A DNA stretch of 52,591 nt from an uncultured Ectothiorhodospiraceae bacterium (GTDB lineage Bacteria > Pseudomonadota > Gammaproteobacteria > UBA9214), in NCBI GenBank assembly GCA_947258515.1, contig CAMYIO010000040.1:1-52591 (forward strand). Reading direction: 5' to 3'. The translations under genes and the position numbers were made by a program. A model generated the notes under the pieces. That model was given only the letters and a program-made list of their open reading frames with translations. It had not been told where the DNA came from and searched no databases. Every line of letters starts with the position of its first letter. Position 1 is the first letter of the stretch. This document shows positions 17,479 through 25,832 of this stretch, in pieces.

Positions 17479-18876
17479 ATGAAGGGACATGCAACGCCCC
17501 TTATTATTCCGGTTGAAAATCAGGTGCGTGAGCTGGACGCAAAAATTCTATTGTCCTGTATCGCCGCCGAACGCGGTTTTCCCGTTATCATGGGCTCTCG
17601 GGGGTATATTCATTACAAGATGGCCGCCATGCCCCGGGGTATTTATCTCGCAAAAAGCATGCGCAAACTCAGTAACAAGATGTTTCGAATTATTCGCCTT
17701 CTGGGTCATGAAATTATCGCCTGGGACGAAGAAGCACTTGTCCATCCACCTGCAGAAATCTATTTCCCCTTGCGTCTTTCGCCGGTAACGGTACCGATGG
17801 TTTCACACCTGATTTGCTGGGGCCAGGAAAATGCAGATCTGTTCCGGCAATACCCGCAGCTGCCACTAACCACGCCAATCCACGTTGTCGGAAATCCTCG
17901 GGGCGATATGCTCAGACCGGAACTGCGGGGTTACTTCGACGATCAGGTCGAGATGCTGCAAAAGCAATATGGCAACTTCATTCTCGTCAACACAAACTTT
18001 ATCGACGTGAACCCATTTATCCCTGGTCTTGGGCTATTCCTTTCCGGAACGAAGGAAGGCGAAACGCAATTCGGCCAGGCGGGTAAAGGGATGACCCTGG
18101 AGTTCGCAACCGGACTGCGTGATCATAAACTGGCGATTCTTGATGATTTCCTGCAGATGGTACCGACACTGCACCAGGCATTTCCAGACCACACAATTGT
18201 GCTCCGCCCACACCCAAGCGAGAACCATGATATTTACAACGAACTTGCAACCCGTTTCAAAAAGATTAAGATCGACAATTCTGGCAACATCATTCCCTGG
18301 CTGCTGGCCTGCAAAGCAATGATCCACAATGGTTGCACTACGGGCGCCGAGGCCTATTTGTTGCGAGTTCCGGCCATCTCCTATCTTACCTCTTTCAATA
18401 AGAAATACGACTACGAGTGGCAGGGCCTGCCAACCAAGCTTAGCTACCAGTGCTTCAGTTTCGACGAACTGAAACTGATTCTTGGCCAGATCCTCTCTGG
18501 TGAAAAAGCTGCTGCTGGAGGTGAGGAACGCAAGATGCTAATTGATCACTACCTGACTGCGCAAGAAGGCCCTTTGGCCTGCGAGCGACTGGTTGATGTG
18601 CTGATGGATTCTGGTTACGACCAGCAGGCACCTTTACCGTCTCCGGCGCTGTCCCGCACAATAGGGTGGTTGAAATGCAACTTCAGGACGACCAAGAAAC
18701 TGCTCAAGACCAACCGTCCCGGGTCCAAACGACAGGCCTATCACGATCATCGCTTTCCGGAACTTACCGTAGCCGACATTGAGCGGCGCGTAGAACGCTT
18801 CAGAAAACAGCTCAATCGCTTTGATTCCATTAAAGTCAGTGTCCGCTCGCGACATATTTTCAACATTAGCGGATGA
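17479..18876 (+). CDS. Surface carbohydrate biosynthesis protein (putative GT-B-like transferase)
   Basis: A 465-residue protein of the family often annotated as surface carbohydrate biosynthesis protein, found beside sialic- and legionaminic-acid genes. Visible segments are PLIIPVENQVRELDAKILLS, HLICWGQENADLFRQYP, VVGNPRGDMLRPELR, IVLRPHPSENHDIYNELA and MIHNGCTTGAEAYLLRVPAI. The R-P-H-P-S-E and N-G-C-T-T-x-x-E-A motifs are the usual donor-site signatures of CDP-glycerol-transferase-like GT-B folds. The start at ATG 17479 follows ACAGGA by 7 bases; the frame also opens at TTG 17458. It is probably cytoplasmic and adds or polymerises a surface sugar. The acceptor is unknown. A paralogue lies at 22345-23715 on the other strand. 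Confidence 0.75.
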   Translation: MKGHATPLIIPVENQVRELDAKILLSCIAAERGFPVIMGSRGYIHYKMAAMPRGIYLAKSMRKLSNKMFRIIRLLGHEIIAWDEEALVHPPAEIYFPLRLSPVTVPMVSHLICWGQENADLFRQYPQLPLTTPIHVVGNPRGDMLRPELRGYFDDQVEMLQKQYGNFILVNTNFIDVNPFIPGLGLFLSGTKEGETQFGQAGKGMTLEFATGLRDHKLAILDDFLQMVPTLHQAFPDHTIVLRPHPSENHDIYNELATRFKKIKIDNSGNIIPWLLACKAMIHNGCTTGAEAYLLRVPAISYLTSFNKKYDYEWQGLPTKLSYQCFSFDELKLILGQILSGEKAAAGGEERKMLIDHYLTAQEGPLACERLVDVLMDSGYDQQAPLPSPALSRTIGWLKCNFRTTKKLLKTNRPGSKRQAYHDHRFPELTVADIERRVERFRKQLNRFDSIKVSVRSRHIFNISG

Positions 18877-18899
18877 GAAAACCTGTTTTGTGAGCGGTC

Positions 18900-19093
18900 T
18901 TGCCTGTTATGACCAGACAGACAAGCAGGTTATCGCCCGCCAGCAGCGGGTTCCTGTGTATCACCGCAATGGGGTTGCCTGCGCCATCCGGCGCAGCTAT
19001 CTTTTGGACCAGCAAAGTATCATGGGGGAGCGAGCCGCTTCCATGGTCCTGAATAAATTCATGGAAAGCAACGATACTTACCGGGACCTTTAA
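18900..19093 (+). pseudogene. C-terminal remnant of a second NeuA-type cytidylyltransferase
   Basis: The frame reads QRVPVYHRNGVACAIRRSYL, then LLDQQSIMGERAASMVLNK, to a TAA at 19091-19093. This matches the end of CMP-sialic acid synthetases, where a YYRNGAIYAI-type strand is followed by the I-M-G-x-R segment. The first two thirds of the gene are missing and nothing in the 24 bp upstream replaces them. With the neuB fragment at 14804 it shows that an earlier nonulosonic-acid pathway was here and has been lost. Confidence 0.7.
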
Positions 19094-19221
19094 CTGGCTG
19101 AGTTTATTTATACGAAGCAACGAAAATAGCACTGACCATTACGACTCTCTCCCTGATGACGGGATCCCTGGCCTAGAGCGCCCTCCCGGCACATCAGCCT
19201 GGATGATAGAGAACAACTCGT

Positions 19222-20400
19222 ATGCTAAAGAAAAAACTGACGCGATTGTATGCTGACTTTATTACCCTAATCGCCCCATTTTACCGTTTTTTTTATAAAA
19301 CCTTTTGTAAAGTACAACGAGGTTATCCTCAGCGACGAATTGTCCTGCTCATCAGCAGGCCACATGATGTTGAATTACTGATAGGCTTGTATGGAAAAGC
19401 CCAAGCTGATCGAAATTTAAGTCCCACATTTTGGGTAGTCAACAAGTGTGTGAGAAGGTATCCAAACGTCCTGACCGTGTTGAGAGAAAAAAATGCAAAT
19501 ATTGAGATGGTCGTCAGTATAAATCACCTGGGAAAGATCCTGAACAAGCTGATGTGGACCGATATTTTCCTGTCCACAGTAGAGTCCACCGGAGCAAGGC
19601 GTAAATTGCCCTATATCATCACTCGGTTGGCCAACGCGCTCGGCCTCTCGACCTACACTATCCAACATGGCTTCGAGAATCCTGGCTTGACGTACTGTAA
19701 GAATATTCATGGCCCCAACGTCAGGTTTTCTGCAAAGACTTTACTGACGTGGGGTCCGACGGAGGAACTTCCGGCTTGGGTCAGTAGTGACACCCGAGAC
19801 AAAGCCATTGCCGTAGGCTGTCCGAAGACTCTGTTCGTTAAAGAAAATGCCTCACCAGTAAAAGCAGGTGCGCGCCCAATTATCGGAGTCTTCGACAACC
19901 TGCATTGGGATCGATATGACAAGGCGTATGTTGCATTATTTCTCAACCATTTGGATGAGACTGCCAGGCAGCAGCAGGAGTTTCGCTTCGTCTTGAAGTC
20001 CCATCCCCTCTCAGTGCGTAGACGTAGCAAGGAACTTACAGCCAGACTCATCAGTATGGAGAATGTCGATGTTGTGGATTTGCTTGAAAGGGAAGAGCCC
20101 GCGTTGACGACCCCCTGGTTGCTGGCTCATGCTTTGGGAGTAATTACCACTCCCTCGACCATAGCTCTTGACTGCACGCTGGCCAATACTCCCGTAGCCG
20201 TAACAAGATATGGACTTGATCTGAGTTATTATTATCCATTGAGTCTGCTCGACAGTGCTGATGATTGGTTAAAATTCCTCGATCATCTCACAGAAAAATC
20301 CAGTTACAACCAGCTGATACAGAATGGAGGACATTTTCGTAGCCGAGTGCTCATTCCTGGCGATCCGGCGGCCAAAATTCTCAAGCTCATGACCAGTTGA
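19222..20400 (+). CDS. Putative glycosyl/glycerophosphotransferase of the surface-glycan island
   Basis: A 392-residue protein, noticeably more AT-rich than its neighbours. It begins MLKKKLTRLYADFITLIAPF, which may be a membrane-associated helix. A GT-B-like fold is suggested by YTIQHGFENPGLTYC in the middle, the GVFDNLHWDR loop, FRFVLKSHPLSVRRRSKEL (K-x-H-P motif) and VITTPSTIALDCTLANTPVA near the C-terminus, the pattern of CDP-glycerol glycerophosphotransferase-like or polysialyltransferase-like enzymes. No signal peptide is seen. The ATG at 19222 has only a weak ribosome binding site. The function is inferred from fold-level motifs and context only. Confidence 0.65.
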   Translation: MLKKKLTRLYADFITLIAPFYRFFYKTFCKVQRGYPQRRIVLLISRPHDVELLIGLYGKAQADRNLSPTFWVVNKCVRRYPNVLTVLREKNANIEMVVSINHLGKILNKLMWTDIFLSTVESTGARRKLPYIITRLANALGLSTYTIQHGFENPGLTYCKNIHGPNVRFSAKTLLTWGPTEELPAWVSSDTRDKAIAVGCPKTLFVKENASPVKAGARPIIGVFDNLHWDRYDKAYVALFLNHLDETARQQQEFRFVLKSHPLSVRRRSKELTARLISMENVDVVDLLEREEPALTTPWLLAHALGVITTPSTIALDCTLANTPVAVTRYGLDLSYYYPLSLLDSADDWLKFLDHLTEKSSYNQLIQNGGHFRSRVLIPGDPAAKILKLMTS

Positions 20401-20442
20401 TGATCTGAAAAGGAAGGATTTCCGGGAAGAAGTGTTCAGGGG

Positions 20443-20696
20443 TCAAAGTTTATTGCTAACCGTATTGATCAGTTTAAGATAGTTGTCCGTTGCCCTTTCT
20501 ATAGAAAATACACAACCCCTGACAATAAGTTTTGGTTTCTTGTGAGAGACCTCAAGGGCATTCTCAATTGCTGTCGCCAGGGCCTTTTCATCGCCCCAGG
20601 GTAGCAATGCACGGTAGCGTCCCTGAGCGAGGATCTATTGCGGACCGCTCGGACAATCGGTGCTGATGACCGGGCAGCCGCATGCAATAGCCTACA
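20443..20696 (-). pseudogene. C-terminal remnant of a GT4-type glycosyltransferase with an in-frame stop
   Basis: Read on the minus strand the sequence gives AIACGCPVISTDCPSGPQ, a TAG stop, then ILAQGRYRALLPWGDEKALA and a normal end at TGA (20443-20445). This is the nucleotide-sugar binding region of group 1 (GT4) glycosyltransferases, where G-P-x-E-I-L is expected at the stop. The N-terminal two thirds are missing: homology ends where the 68-bp insertion-sequence remnant begins at 20697. It is therefore both truncated and interrupted. Confidence 0.75.
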
Positions 20697-20772
20697 CTAG
20701 GAGCCTGTCGGACTTAGGTACTCGTTCTCCCATCATGCTCGCTACGATCACCTAAGTCCGACAGGCTCCTAG
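20697..20772. mobile_element. 68-bp miniature insertion element flanked by CTAG
   Basis: CTAG at 20697-20700 and 20769-20772 borders a 68-bp unit with 19-bp perfect terminal inverted repeats (20701-20719 and 20750-20768, GAGCCTGTCGGACTTAGGT). The minus-strand reading of the terminal repeat plus 30 internal bases is identical to the first 49 bases of the element ends at 36790, and differs by one base or fewer from the copy at 52444. It looks like an internal-deletion derivative of that insertion sequence. The CTAG borders fit target duplication of the IS5-like type, which is inference. It separates a dead glycosyltransferase from the pyruvyl transferase gene. Confidence 0.85.
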
Positions 20773-21984
20773 AACATCGCGAATGCTCCCCGATAATCGG
20801 AGTGCTTCCTCCCGCAGTTCAGCAGCGCGCTGCTTGTACGCGGTGCGTAGCGAATCTCCTTGCTGAAGAATCGCGCTGGCGTGGTTAAGTACCAACTTTT
20901 CCTCATTCCAAAGGTCGGTAGGATCAATAGGCTTTGGCATCGTCCCGTTGAACAACGAAGCAAGGCCATATATCTTTTGGGATGAAGTATGCAATGGAAT
21001 CACAGGACATCCCACCTTGGTTGCGAAAATCGAGTTATGATATCGGCCGGAAACAAAGAATTTAGCGTGTTTGAGGATATTCAAAACACTCTGATAATCG
21101 TACGAGGGACCGACAAAGAATGACCCGGTAAGCCGTGCTACTTCTTTGAGTATTTGGTCTTCCTTATCTTTCCCCAGCAATACCGCGTTAGGCACGATCT
21201 TCTTGAGTTCTTGTATCATGTGAACCAGCGACGAAGTATCTTTCGTCCTGCAAAAATCCACCGGGAGCATACTGAGGCTTAATGCAAAGAAGTTCAGGTC
21301 AAGAAACTTGCAATCTCCCTGCGTTAGTTGATCAAGCTCAAGGTCAAGCGCATATGTCGAGTCAGGAACCATGCGTATCTTGCCCTTTAACTCCGGGTAG
21401 TACTCAAGTATGTTCTGGTAGGAATCTGGCTCGCGTACAGCTGCAATGTCGATGGCACTAAATACCTTCTTGACCATCGCAGGTAACGTAGAATCCACTC
21501 TCGTCAATGTGACGCTCCCATTGAGAAACAAGGACCTCTTGCCGAGTTTTATTTTGGCAAGCCAGAGCATGAAAAGACCCTTAAGCGCGCAGATATTGTT
21601 GTCGCGATACGTGCTGCCCTCGGCATTAAAGATGACGGCATCTGCTCCGCGGGCCTTTTCAAGGAACTCGTCGGCACCAAGCCCTCCTTTTCCTTGCAGC
21701 CACAAATCGGCAATATATTCAAATTCGTCAGCCACCCGCGGGAGCACATGAAATACCGGAAAGTATTTTTTGGCTACCCGGCTGTTGTATGCAAAAAGCT
21801 TCTTGCCGCCAAAAAATCTCGGCTCGAAAGAATACCTTCGATGCATATACGCATGGTCAAATTGCATGAAATCCGCATCACGGTTTTCATGTGCGACGAT
21901 ATGCAACAACCCTTCGGTGCACGCCTGCAACCCCCAATTTTGACAGCGGCTTCCTTCATTGAGAATGAGGATTTTTGTTGTCAT
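20752..21984 (-). CDS. Polysaccharide pyruvyl transferase family protein with altered C-terminus
   Basis: A 410-residue protein of the pyruvyl transferase family, which puts ketal-linked pyruvate on surface sugars using phosphoenolpyruvate. The start is ATG at 21984 (MTTKILILNEGSRCQNWGLQ), preceded on the minus strand by GGAAGGAA; the frame continues upstream to 22089 without support. Further segments are IFNAEGSTYRDNN, AIDIAAVREPDSYQN, and KHAKFFVSGRYHNSIFATKV with the conserved S-G-R-x-H-x-x-I-F motif near the end. The last residues (G-A-C-R-T-stop) come from the insertion element at 20701-20768, so the original C-terminus has been replaced. Activity may be kept because the catalytic core is complete. 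Confidence 0.8.
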   Translation of the reverse strand: MTTKILILNEGSRCQNWGLQACTEGLLHIVAHENRDADFMQFDHAYMHRRYSFEPRFFGGKKLFAYNSRVAKKYFPVFHVLPRVADEFEYIADLWLQGKGGLGADEFLEKARGADAVIFNAEGSTYRDNNICALKGLFMLWLAKIKLGKRSLFLNGSVTLTRVDSTLPAMVKKVFSAIDIAAVREPDSYQNILEYYPELKGKIRMVPDSTYALDLELDQLTQGDCKFLDLNFFALSLSMLPVDFCRTKDTSSLVHMIQELKKIVPNAVLLGKDKEDQILKEVARLTGSFFVGPSYDYQSVLNILKHAKFFVSGRYHNSIFATKVGCPVIPLHTSSQKIYGLASLFNGTMPKPIDPTDLWNEEKLVLNHASAILQQGDSLRTAYKQRAAELREEALRLSGSIRDVLGACRT

Positions 21985-22344
21985 ATCTATTCCTTCCCGG
22001 CGCGCGCGCTGTTTGTGTAGTGACGGGCAATCTCGAGATTCTGTGGTGTTACCTTTGTAGACGCCATATTGGCGGATAGTCCGAGGCAACTTAGGGTTAT
22101 CCCCACTTATTAAAACCTTCGCAGGAGAAGTGGCCGTTCTTGCAAAGAAAGGTCTCTATCGAGACCTTTCGGAAGCTTGGTGGGCAGAGACAAGGCCAAG
22201 TCGAGATCGCCGAAGTGAAACAGGATGGCCGCATGTGGCTACTGCAACGAGCAGCGCTTCCGTACGGTCTCTCATGTGCCTCTGTGTGAGCAGGAGAGAA
22301 GCGCCTCGGGCACGATTCGACAAGTGGCACCATCAAAGTATGAG
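21985..22344. other. Spacer between two minus-strand glycan genes
   Basis: About 360 bp with no recognisable gene. The part next to 21985 should hold the promoter of the pyruvyl transferase gene. The part near 22148 holds a hairpin that probably ends the upstream gene. Open frames here show no family pattern. Confidence 0.5.
22140..22170 (-). terminator. Rho-independent terminator of the minus-strand carbohydrate gene
   Basis: AAAGGTCTC and GAGACCTTT form a perfect 9-bp stem around a 4-base TATC loop at 22148-22169. On the minus strand the stem is followed by CTTTGC, giving a T-rich tail. It lies about 175 bp beyond the stop of the gene at 22345-23715, so the distance is long but the shape is right. 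Confidence 0.5.
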
Positions 22345-23715
22345 CTAGTTGTTGTCGGGCCTCTGAGAGAGTCGCTGCTGCCATTCTAGGATGTCGCGTT
22401 TATGGAAATATTTGTCGAATCGGCCCAGTTTATCAACATAGCTCTTGTTCAATGTATTCATTAGTCCATAGACACGAAGGTCGTGACCAAAATGATCTCC
22501 CGATGTCAGAAGGTAATAGTAGATCCTTCGTTTCCAGTCCGCGGTCAGGTCAGCATCAGTTTTCCGGATCCAAGTGTTATCGTTAAGGAGATGATGAATA
22601 TGATCTACCACCGTCTTGGTTGACTTGCCATCCGGTGAATTGCACCACTTGCGGAGAAATTGATCCCTGGCTTTCTGAAGGTCTTCAGGAATTGAGGCTC
22701 CGGCAAGATAGTTAGAAACCTTCTCAATCAGCTCGTCGGAAGACCTTACCATGTCACTGCCAGAAGCAAACTCTGGAGAGAAATAATATTCATCCGGATT
22801 AAGCTGCATCTCGATTGTCGGCTTGCCAAGAAGCCAGGATTCGATTGCTGTTGTGCAGGAACGATTCAATTCTATATCGGTTGCATTCAGAACATCCCAG
22901 CTATACTCATGAGCGATAATTCTCACCCTGCTGGCAGAAGAGGATAAATCCTTTCTGAGGAGGTCCTTATAAAACTGGTGGTCTTCTGTGGGGTGGAGTT
23001 TTAGAGCAAAATTGACTTCAGGAAAGTTCCGCACGAGCGAGACAAACGCATTGAGGAAAAGCTCTCTGGATATGTAATCCCTGTTGGGAACATCACCAAG
23101 GTCGCCGTACAATTCCTCAAATACTTTGTCTCGGCCATATTTTTTTGCATTTCTTAAATAGAAGTCTTGATTGGATGTGTGGAATGATGCTTGAGTGAAA
23201 TTGGTGGCGAAAGTAACCAATGGGTAACGGGAATCCAGTTCGTACTTTTTAAGGAAAGCAGACTTGGTTAAAAGGATTGCCTTTAATGGTTCTTTATAGA
23301 AATCAAAGCGAGGGACGCCTGCCACGACTATTTTGTCATCAGCCAAGGTCTGATTCTCCTGCAGAATATCAGCCATTGGCTGGTTCCAAACGAAATGGAG
23401 ATCCACTCCGCTCAAATCGCAATCTTTCCCCCCCATATGATTCCTCATTCCATCCAATGTTGGCATGCCTTCAGTAGGCAAGATGACAACACGAATATTT
23501 TGGCTTTGAAGATATTTGGCAAACTCTTGCTTTTTGGGAGGTATAAGGTGATTCATTAATACCAGATCTGGTTTTATGGTTGAAATATAGTTTTTCTCCA
23601 GATTGTTTCTTGCATAATGAACCACGTGGCCAAGTTGCTCAAGCAACAGTCCAGCATAAACATGGCCAGCCAAGTCTCGCCACTTGTGATCAACCGCTAT
23701 AAGAATTTTAGCCAT
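22345..23715 (-). CDS. Second surface carbohydrate biosynthesis protein (putative GT-B-like transferase)
   Basis: A 456-residue relative of the protein at 17479-18876. The start at ATG 23715 gives MAKILIAVDHKWRDLAGHVY; the frame is open to 23763 but the extra 16 residues fit no family. Similar landmarks are VDLHFVWNQPMADILQENQ, VVAGVPRFDFYKEP, LVTFATNFTQASF, VNFALKLHPTEDHQFYKDLL (K-L-H-P donor motif) and IELNRSCTTAIESWLLGKPT (N-x-S-C-T-T-x-x-E). The role is probably assembly of a surface polysaccharide. It is divergent in orientation from the neuB-neuA operon. The sequence is AT-rich like the rest of the island. Confidence 0.73.
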   Translation of the reverse strand: MAKILIAVDHKWRDLAGHVYAGLLLEQLGHVVHYARNNLEKNYISTIKPDLVLMNHLIPPKKQEFAKYLQSQNIRVVILPTEGMPTLDGMRNHMGGKDCDLSGVDLHFVWNQPMADILQENQTLADDKIVVAGVPRFDFYKEPLKAILLTKSAFLKKYELDSRYPLVTFATNFTQASFHTSNQDFYLRNAKKYGRDKVFEELYGDLGDVPNRDYISRELFLNAFVSLVRNFPEVNFALKLHPTEDHQFYKDLLRKDLSSSASRVRIIAHEYSWDVLNATDIELNRSCTTAIESWLLGKPTIEMQLNPDEYYFSPEFASGSDMVRSSDELIEKVSNYLAGASIPEDLQKARDQFLRKWCNSPDGKSTKTVVDHIHHLLNDNTWIRKTDADLTADWKRRIYYYLLTSGDHFGHDLRVYGLMNTLNKSYVDKLGRFDKYFHKRDILEWQQRLSQRPDNN

Positions 23716-24032
23716 TTCGACAATCCTATCAGTAGTCTGCTCTGAGGCAATTACTTTTAACAAGTGAACCTATTGCAAAAGTATATTCAGCCTTTTGAAA
23801 ATACTTGGTGAATTTGTATAAAAGTCGAGCTTCAAAGGTACTTGAGAGTACAGAATTCTCACCCGGAAGCGATGCGGAAAACATGCAGTCTATCAAGGTC
23901 TTGTCGTTTGGCAATGAATTTTATGTAACATAAAAACCGTGGATATCGGCTCTTTCATCACCTATAACCGTATGTTTCATTATTTCTGACTACGGCTCAT
24001 CAACATGTAATGCATAATCGTCCACACTACCG
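23716..24032. other. AT-rich spacer between the glycan island and the sphingolipid locus
   Basis: 317 bp without a convincing gene. It must hold the promoter of the minus-strand gene ending at 22345. Composition changes sharply at about 24.03 kb, where the GC-rich ABC exporter begins. That step marks the edge of the more AT-rich island. No att-like repeat or integrase was found. Confidence 0.5.
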
Positions 24033-25766
24033 CTAGCCAGCAACATCCTTTACCAGCAGCGCACGTCCATCCTGCAACCGGTAGGCCCGCTCGGCGGCGT
24101 CCAGCAGGGTGGGTTGGTGCGAGATGGCCAGGATCGTATGCGCGCCGCGCAATTTGTGCAGGGTCTCGCAAATCGCCTTTTCACCCTGCGGGTCAAGCGC
24201 CGAGGTTGCCTCGTCCAGTATCAGCAACCGCGGCCGGTGCACCAGGGCACGTGCAATCATGATCCGCTGCCTCTGGCCGCCGGACAGTTTACCGCCGCGT
24301 TCACCGACAATGTCATGGATGCCCTCGGGCAGAGCCTCCACGAAGACCCAGGCACCCGCTTCCTTGAGGGCCGAAATGACATCGGCTTCACTGATAACGG
24401 GGTCACCCAGCGCCACATTGTTGAGTACTGAATCATGCAGCAAAACGGTTTCCTGTGGCACGTAACCGATGGTGCGCCGCCAGCGGTGCCTGTCGAGTTC
24501 GTTTAGCGGAATATCATCGACCAGCAGTATGCCACTGTCCGGCTGCAACAATCCGATGATCAGGTCGAGGCAGGTGGTCTTGCCCGATCCTGAAGGTCCA
24601 ATAATGGCGGTAAACGAACCGACGGGGATGCTGATATTTATCCGCTCCAGTATCTGTTTATCCTTGTAGGAGAAACTGACATCCTGCAACTCGATACCCT
24701 GTTCGAGTGTTGGTGCACGATCTCCCCCCGGGTCCTCGCGCGCCTCTTCGGCCTTGCTGATAGTCTTCTGGATCGACCAGTAGGCAGACTCGCTGACCGC
24801 CATCTTCTGGTAACTGCGTTGCACCTGGCCGGTCCTCTTCAATATCCTGGAGAGAAGAAATCCCAGCACCATCACCGTTGCAATCGGCAGTTCCCACTTT
24901 ACCAGCGTGACATAGATACCGATCGCCAGCACCAGCGCGAACAGTATTTCCTGTCCGGCTGAAAGCAATTCGGAGCTCACCACCTCGCGGCGCAGTGCCC
25001 GGTTTATATTTTTCGTCTCGGATACCAGCACGGTATCCACCAGGCCTTCCCGTCCCATCGACTTGAGCGGCTTGACCGACAGCAGGGTATCGGCGAGTCG
25101 CGCGATCATCAACTTGGTAAAGCTTGTCTGGCGCTTGCCGGCCTTGCGTGACATCTTCACCAGGCGGTTCAGTGCGACATAGATAAGGGTGCCCATCAGA
25201 ATAGAAAACAGGGCGGCCTGCCACATCAGCATTGTCGCGATAATGACATAGACAAGGGCCTGGATAAGCTGTGATATCAGGGTAGCGCCATGCAGGTAGG
25301 CATTGGCGGCCCTGACCGCCTCGATCGACATGGAATTGGTTAACTGTCCAATCTGTCGATGCAGAAAGTATTCCCAGCGCGATGCCAGCATGGCCCGCAG
25401 CATCGACAGACGCAGGTCAGTGGCGACCTGTGCAACGATGTAGCCAACCCTTTTCTTGGCCAGTAGCACCAGGCCGCCTTTGATTACCGCCCCGATTATG
25501 ATGACCACCAGTAGCATCTCGACACTGGGCGTCAAGCCCAGGGCTTCAATACCCTTGAGCAGTGTATCCCCGACCTCGGAGTCGGAGCCGGCCGCAACTG
25601 CTGCCGTATCATCCCCGGGCGGATCCGTCCTCACCAGGACCCGGTTCAGCAGTGGCAGCAGCGCGGTCAGGCTGATGCCCTCGACCAGACCGGCAACCAG
25701 CAACGCAACCAGCATGATGGTGCTCTGCAGCGGGTAGGCACGGGCAAAGGTCTTCAACAGGTGCAT
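24033..25766 (-). CDS. MsbA-like ABC exporter (permease fused to ATPase)
   Basis: A 577-residue half-transporter that should work as a homodimer in the inner membrane. The N-terminal 330 residues carry about six transmembrane helices, starting with ARAYPLQSTIMLVALLVAGL. The ATPase domain has Walker A GPSGSGKTT near residue 390, the Q-loop GYVPQETVLL, signature LSGGQRQRIMIARAL near 490, Walker B LLILDEATSALD and the H-loop AISHQP. It is of the MsbA/lipid-flippase type. It is the downstream neighbour (66-bp gap) of the serine palmitoyltransferase gene on the same strand, so flipping of a sphingolipid is a reasonable inference. Export of a glycan of the neighbouring island (PglK-like) is the alternative. 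Confidence 0.85.
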   Translation of the reverse strand: MHLLKTFARAYPLQSTIMLVALLVAGLVEGISLTALLPLLNRVLVRTDPPGDDTAAVAAGSDSEVGDTLLKGIEALGLTPSVEMLLVVIIIGAVIKGGLVLLAKKRVGYIVAQVATDLRLSMLRAMLASRWEYFLHRQIGQLTNSMSIEAVRAANAYLHGATLISQLIQALVYVIIATMLMWQAALFSILMGTLIYVALNRLVKMSRKAGKRQTSFTKLMIARLADTLLSVKPLKSMGREGLVDTVLVSETKNINRALRREVVSSELLSAGQEILFALVLAIGIYVTLVKWELPIATVMVLGFLLSRILKRTGQVQRSYQKMAVSESAYWSIQKTISKAEEAREDPGGDRAPTLEQGIELQDVSFSYKDKQILERINISIPVGSFTAIIGPSGSGKTTCLDLIIGLLQPDSGILLVDDIPLNELDRHRWRRTIGYVPQETVLLHDSVLNNVALGDPVISEADVISALKEAGAWVFVEALPEGIHDIVGERGGKLSGGQRQRIMIARALVHRPRLLILDEATSALDPQGEKAICETLHKLRGAHTILAISHQPTLLDAAERAYRLQDGRALLVKDVAG

Positions 25767-25832
25767 GACAGTAACCTAGTCTGACGGCAGGCGGGCGGTT
25801 TAACCGGGGATACAGAATATCCTGGCGCGTGC

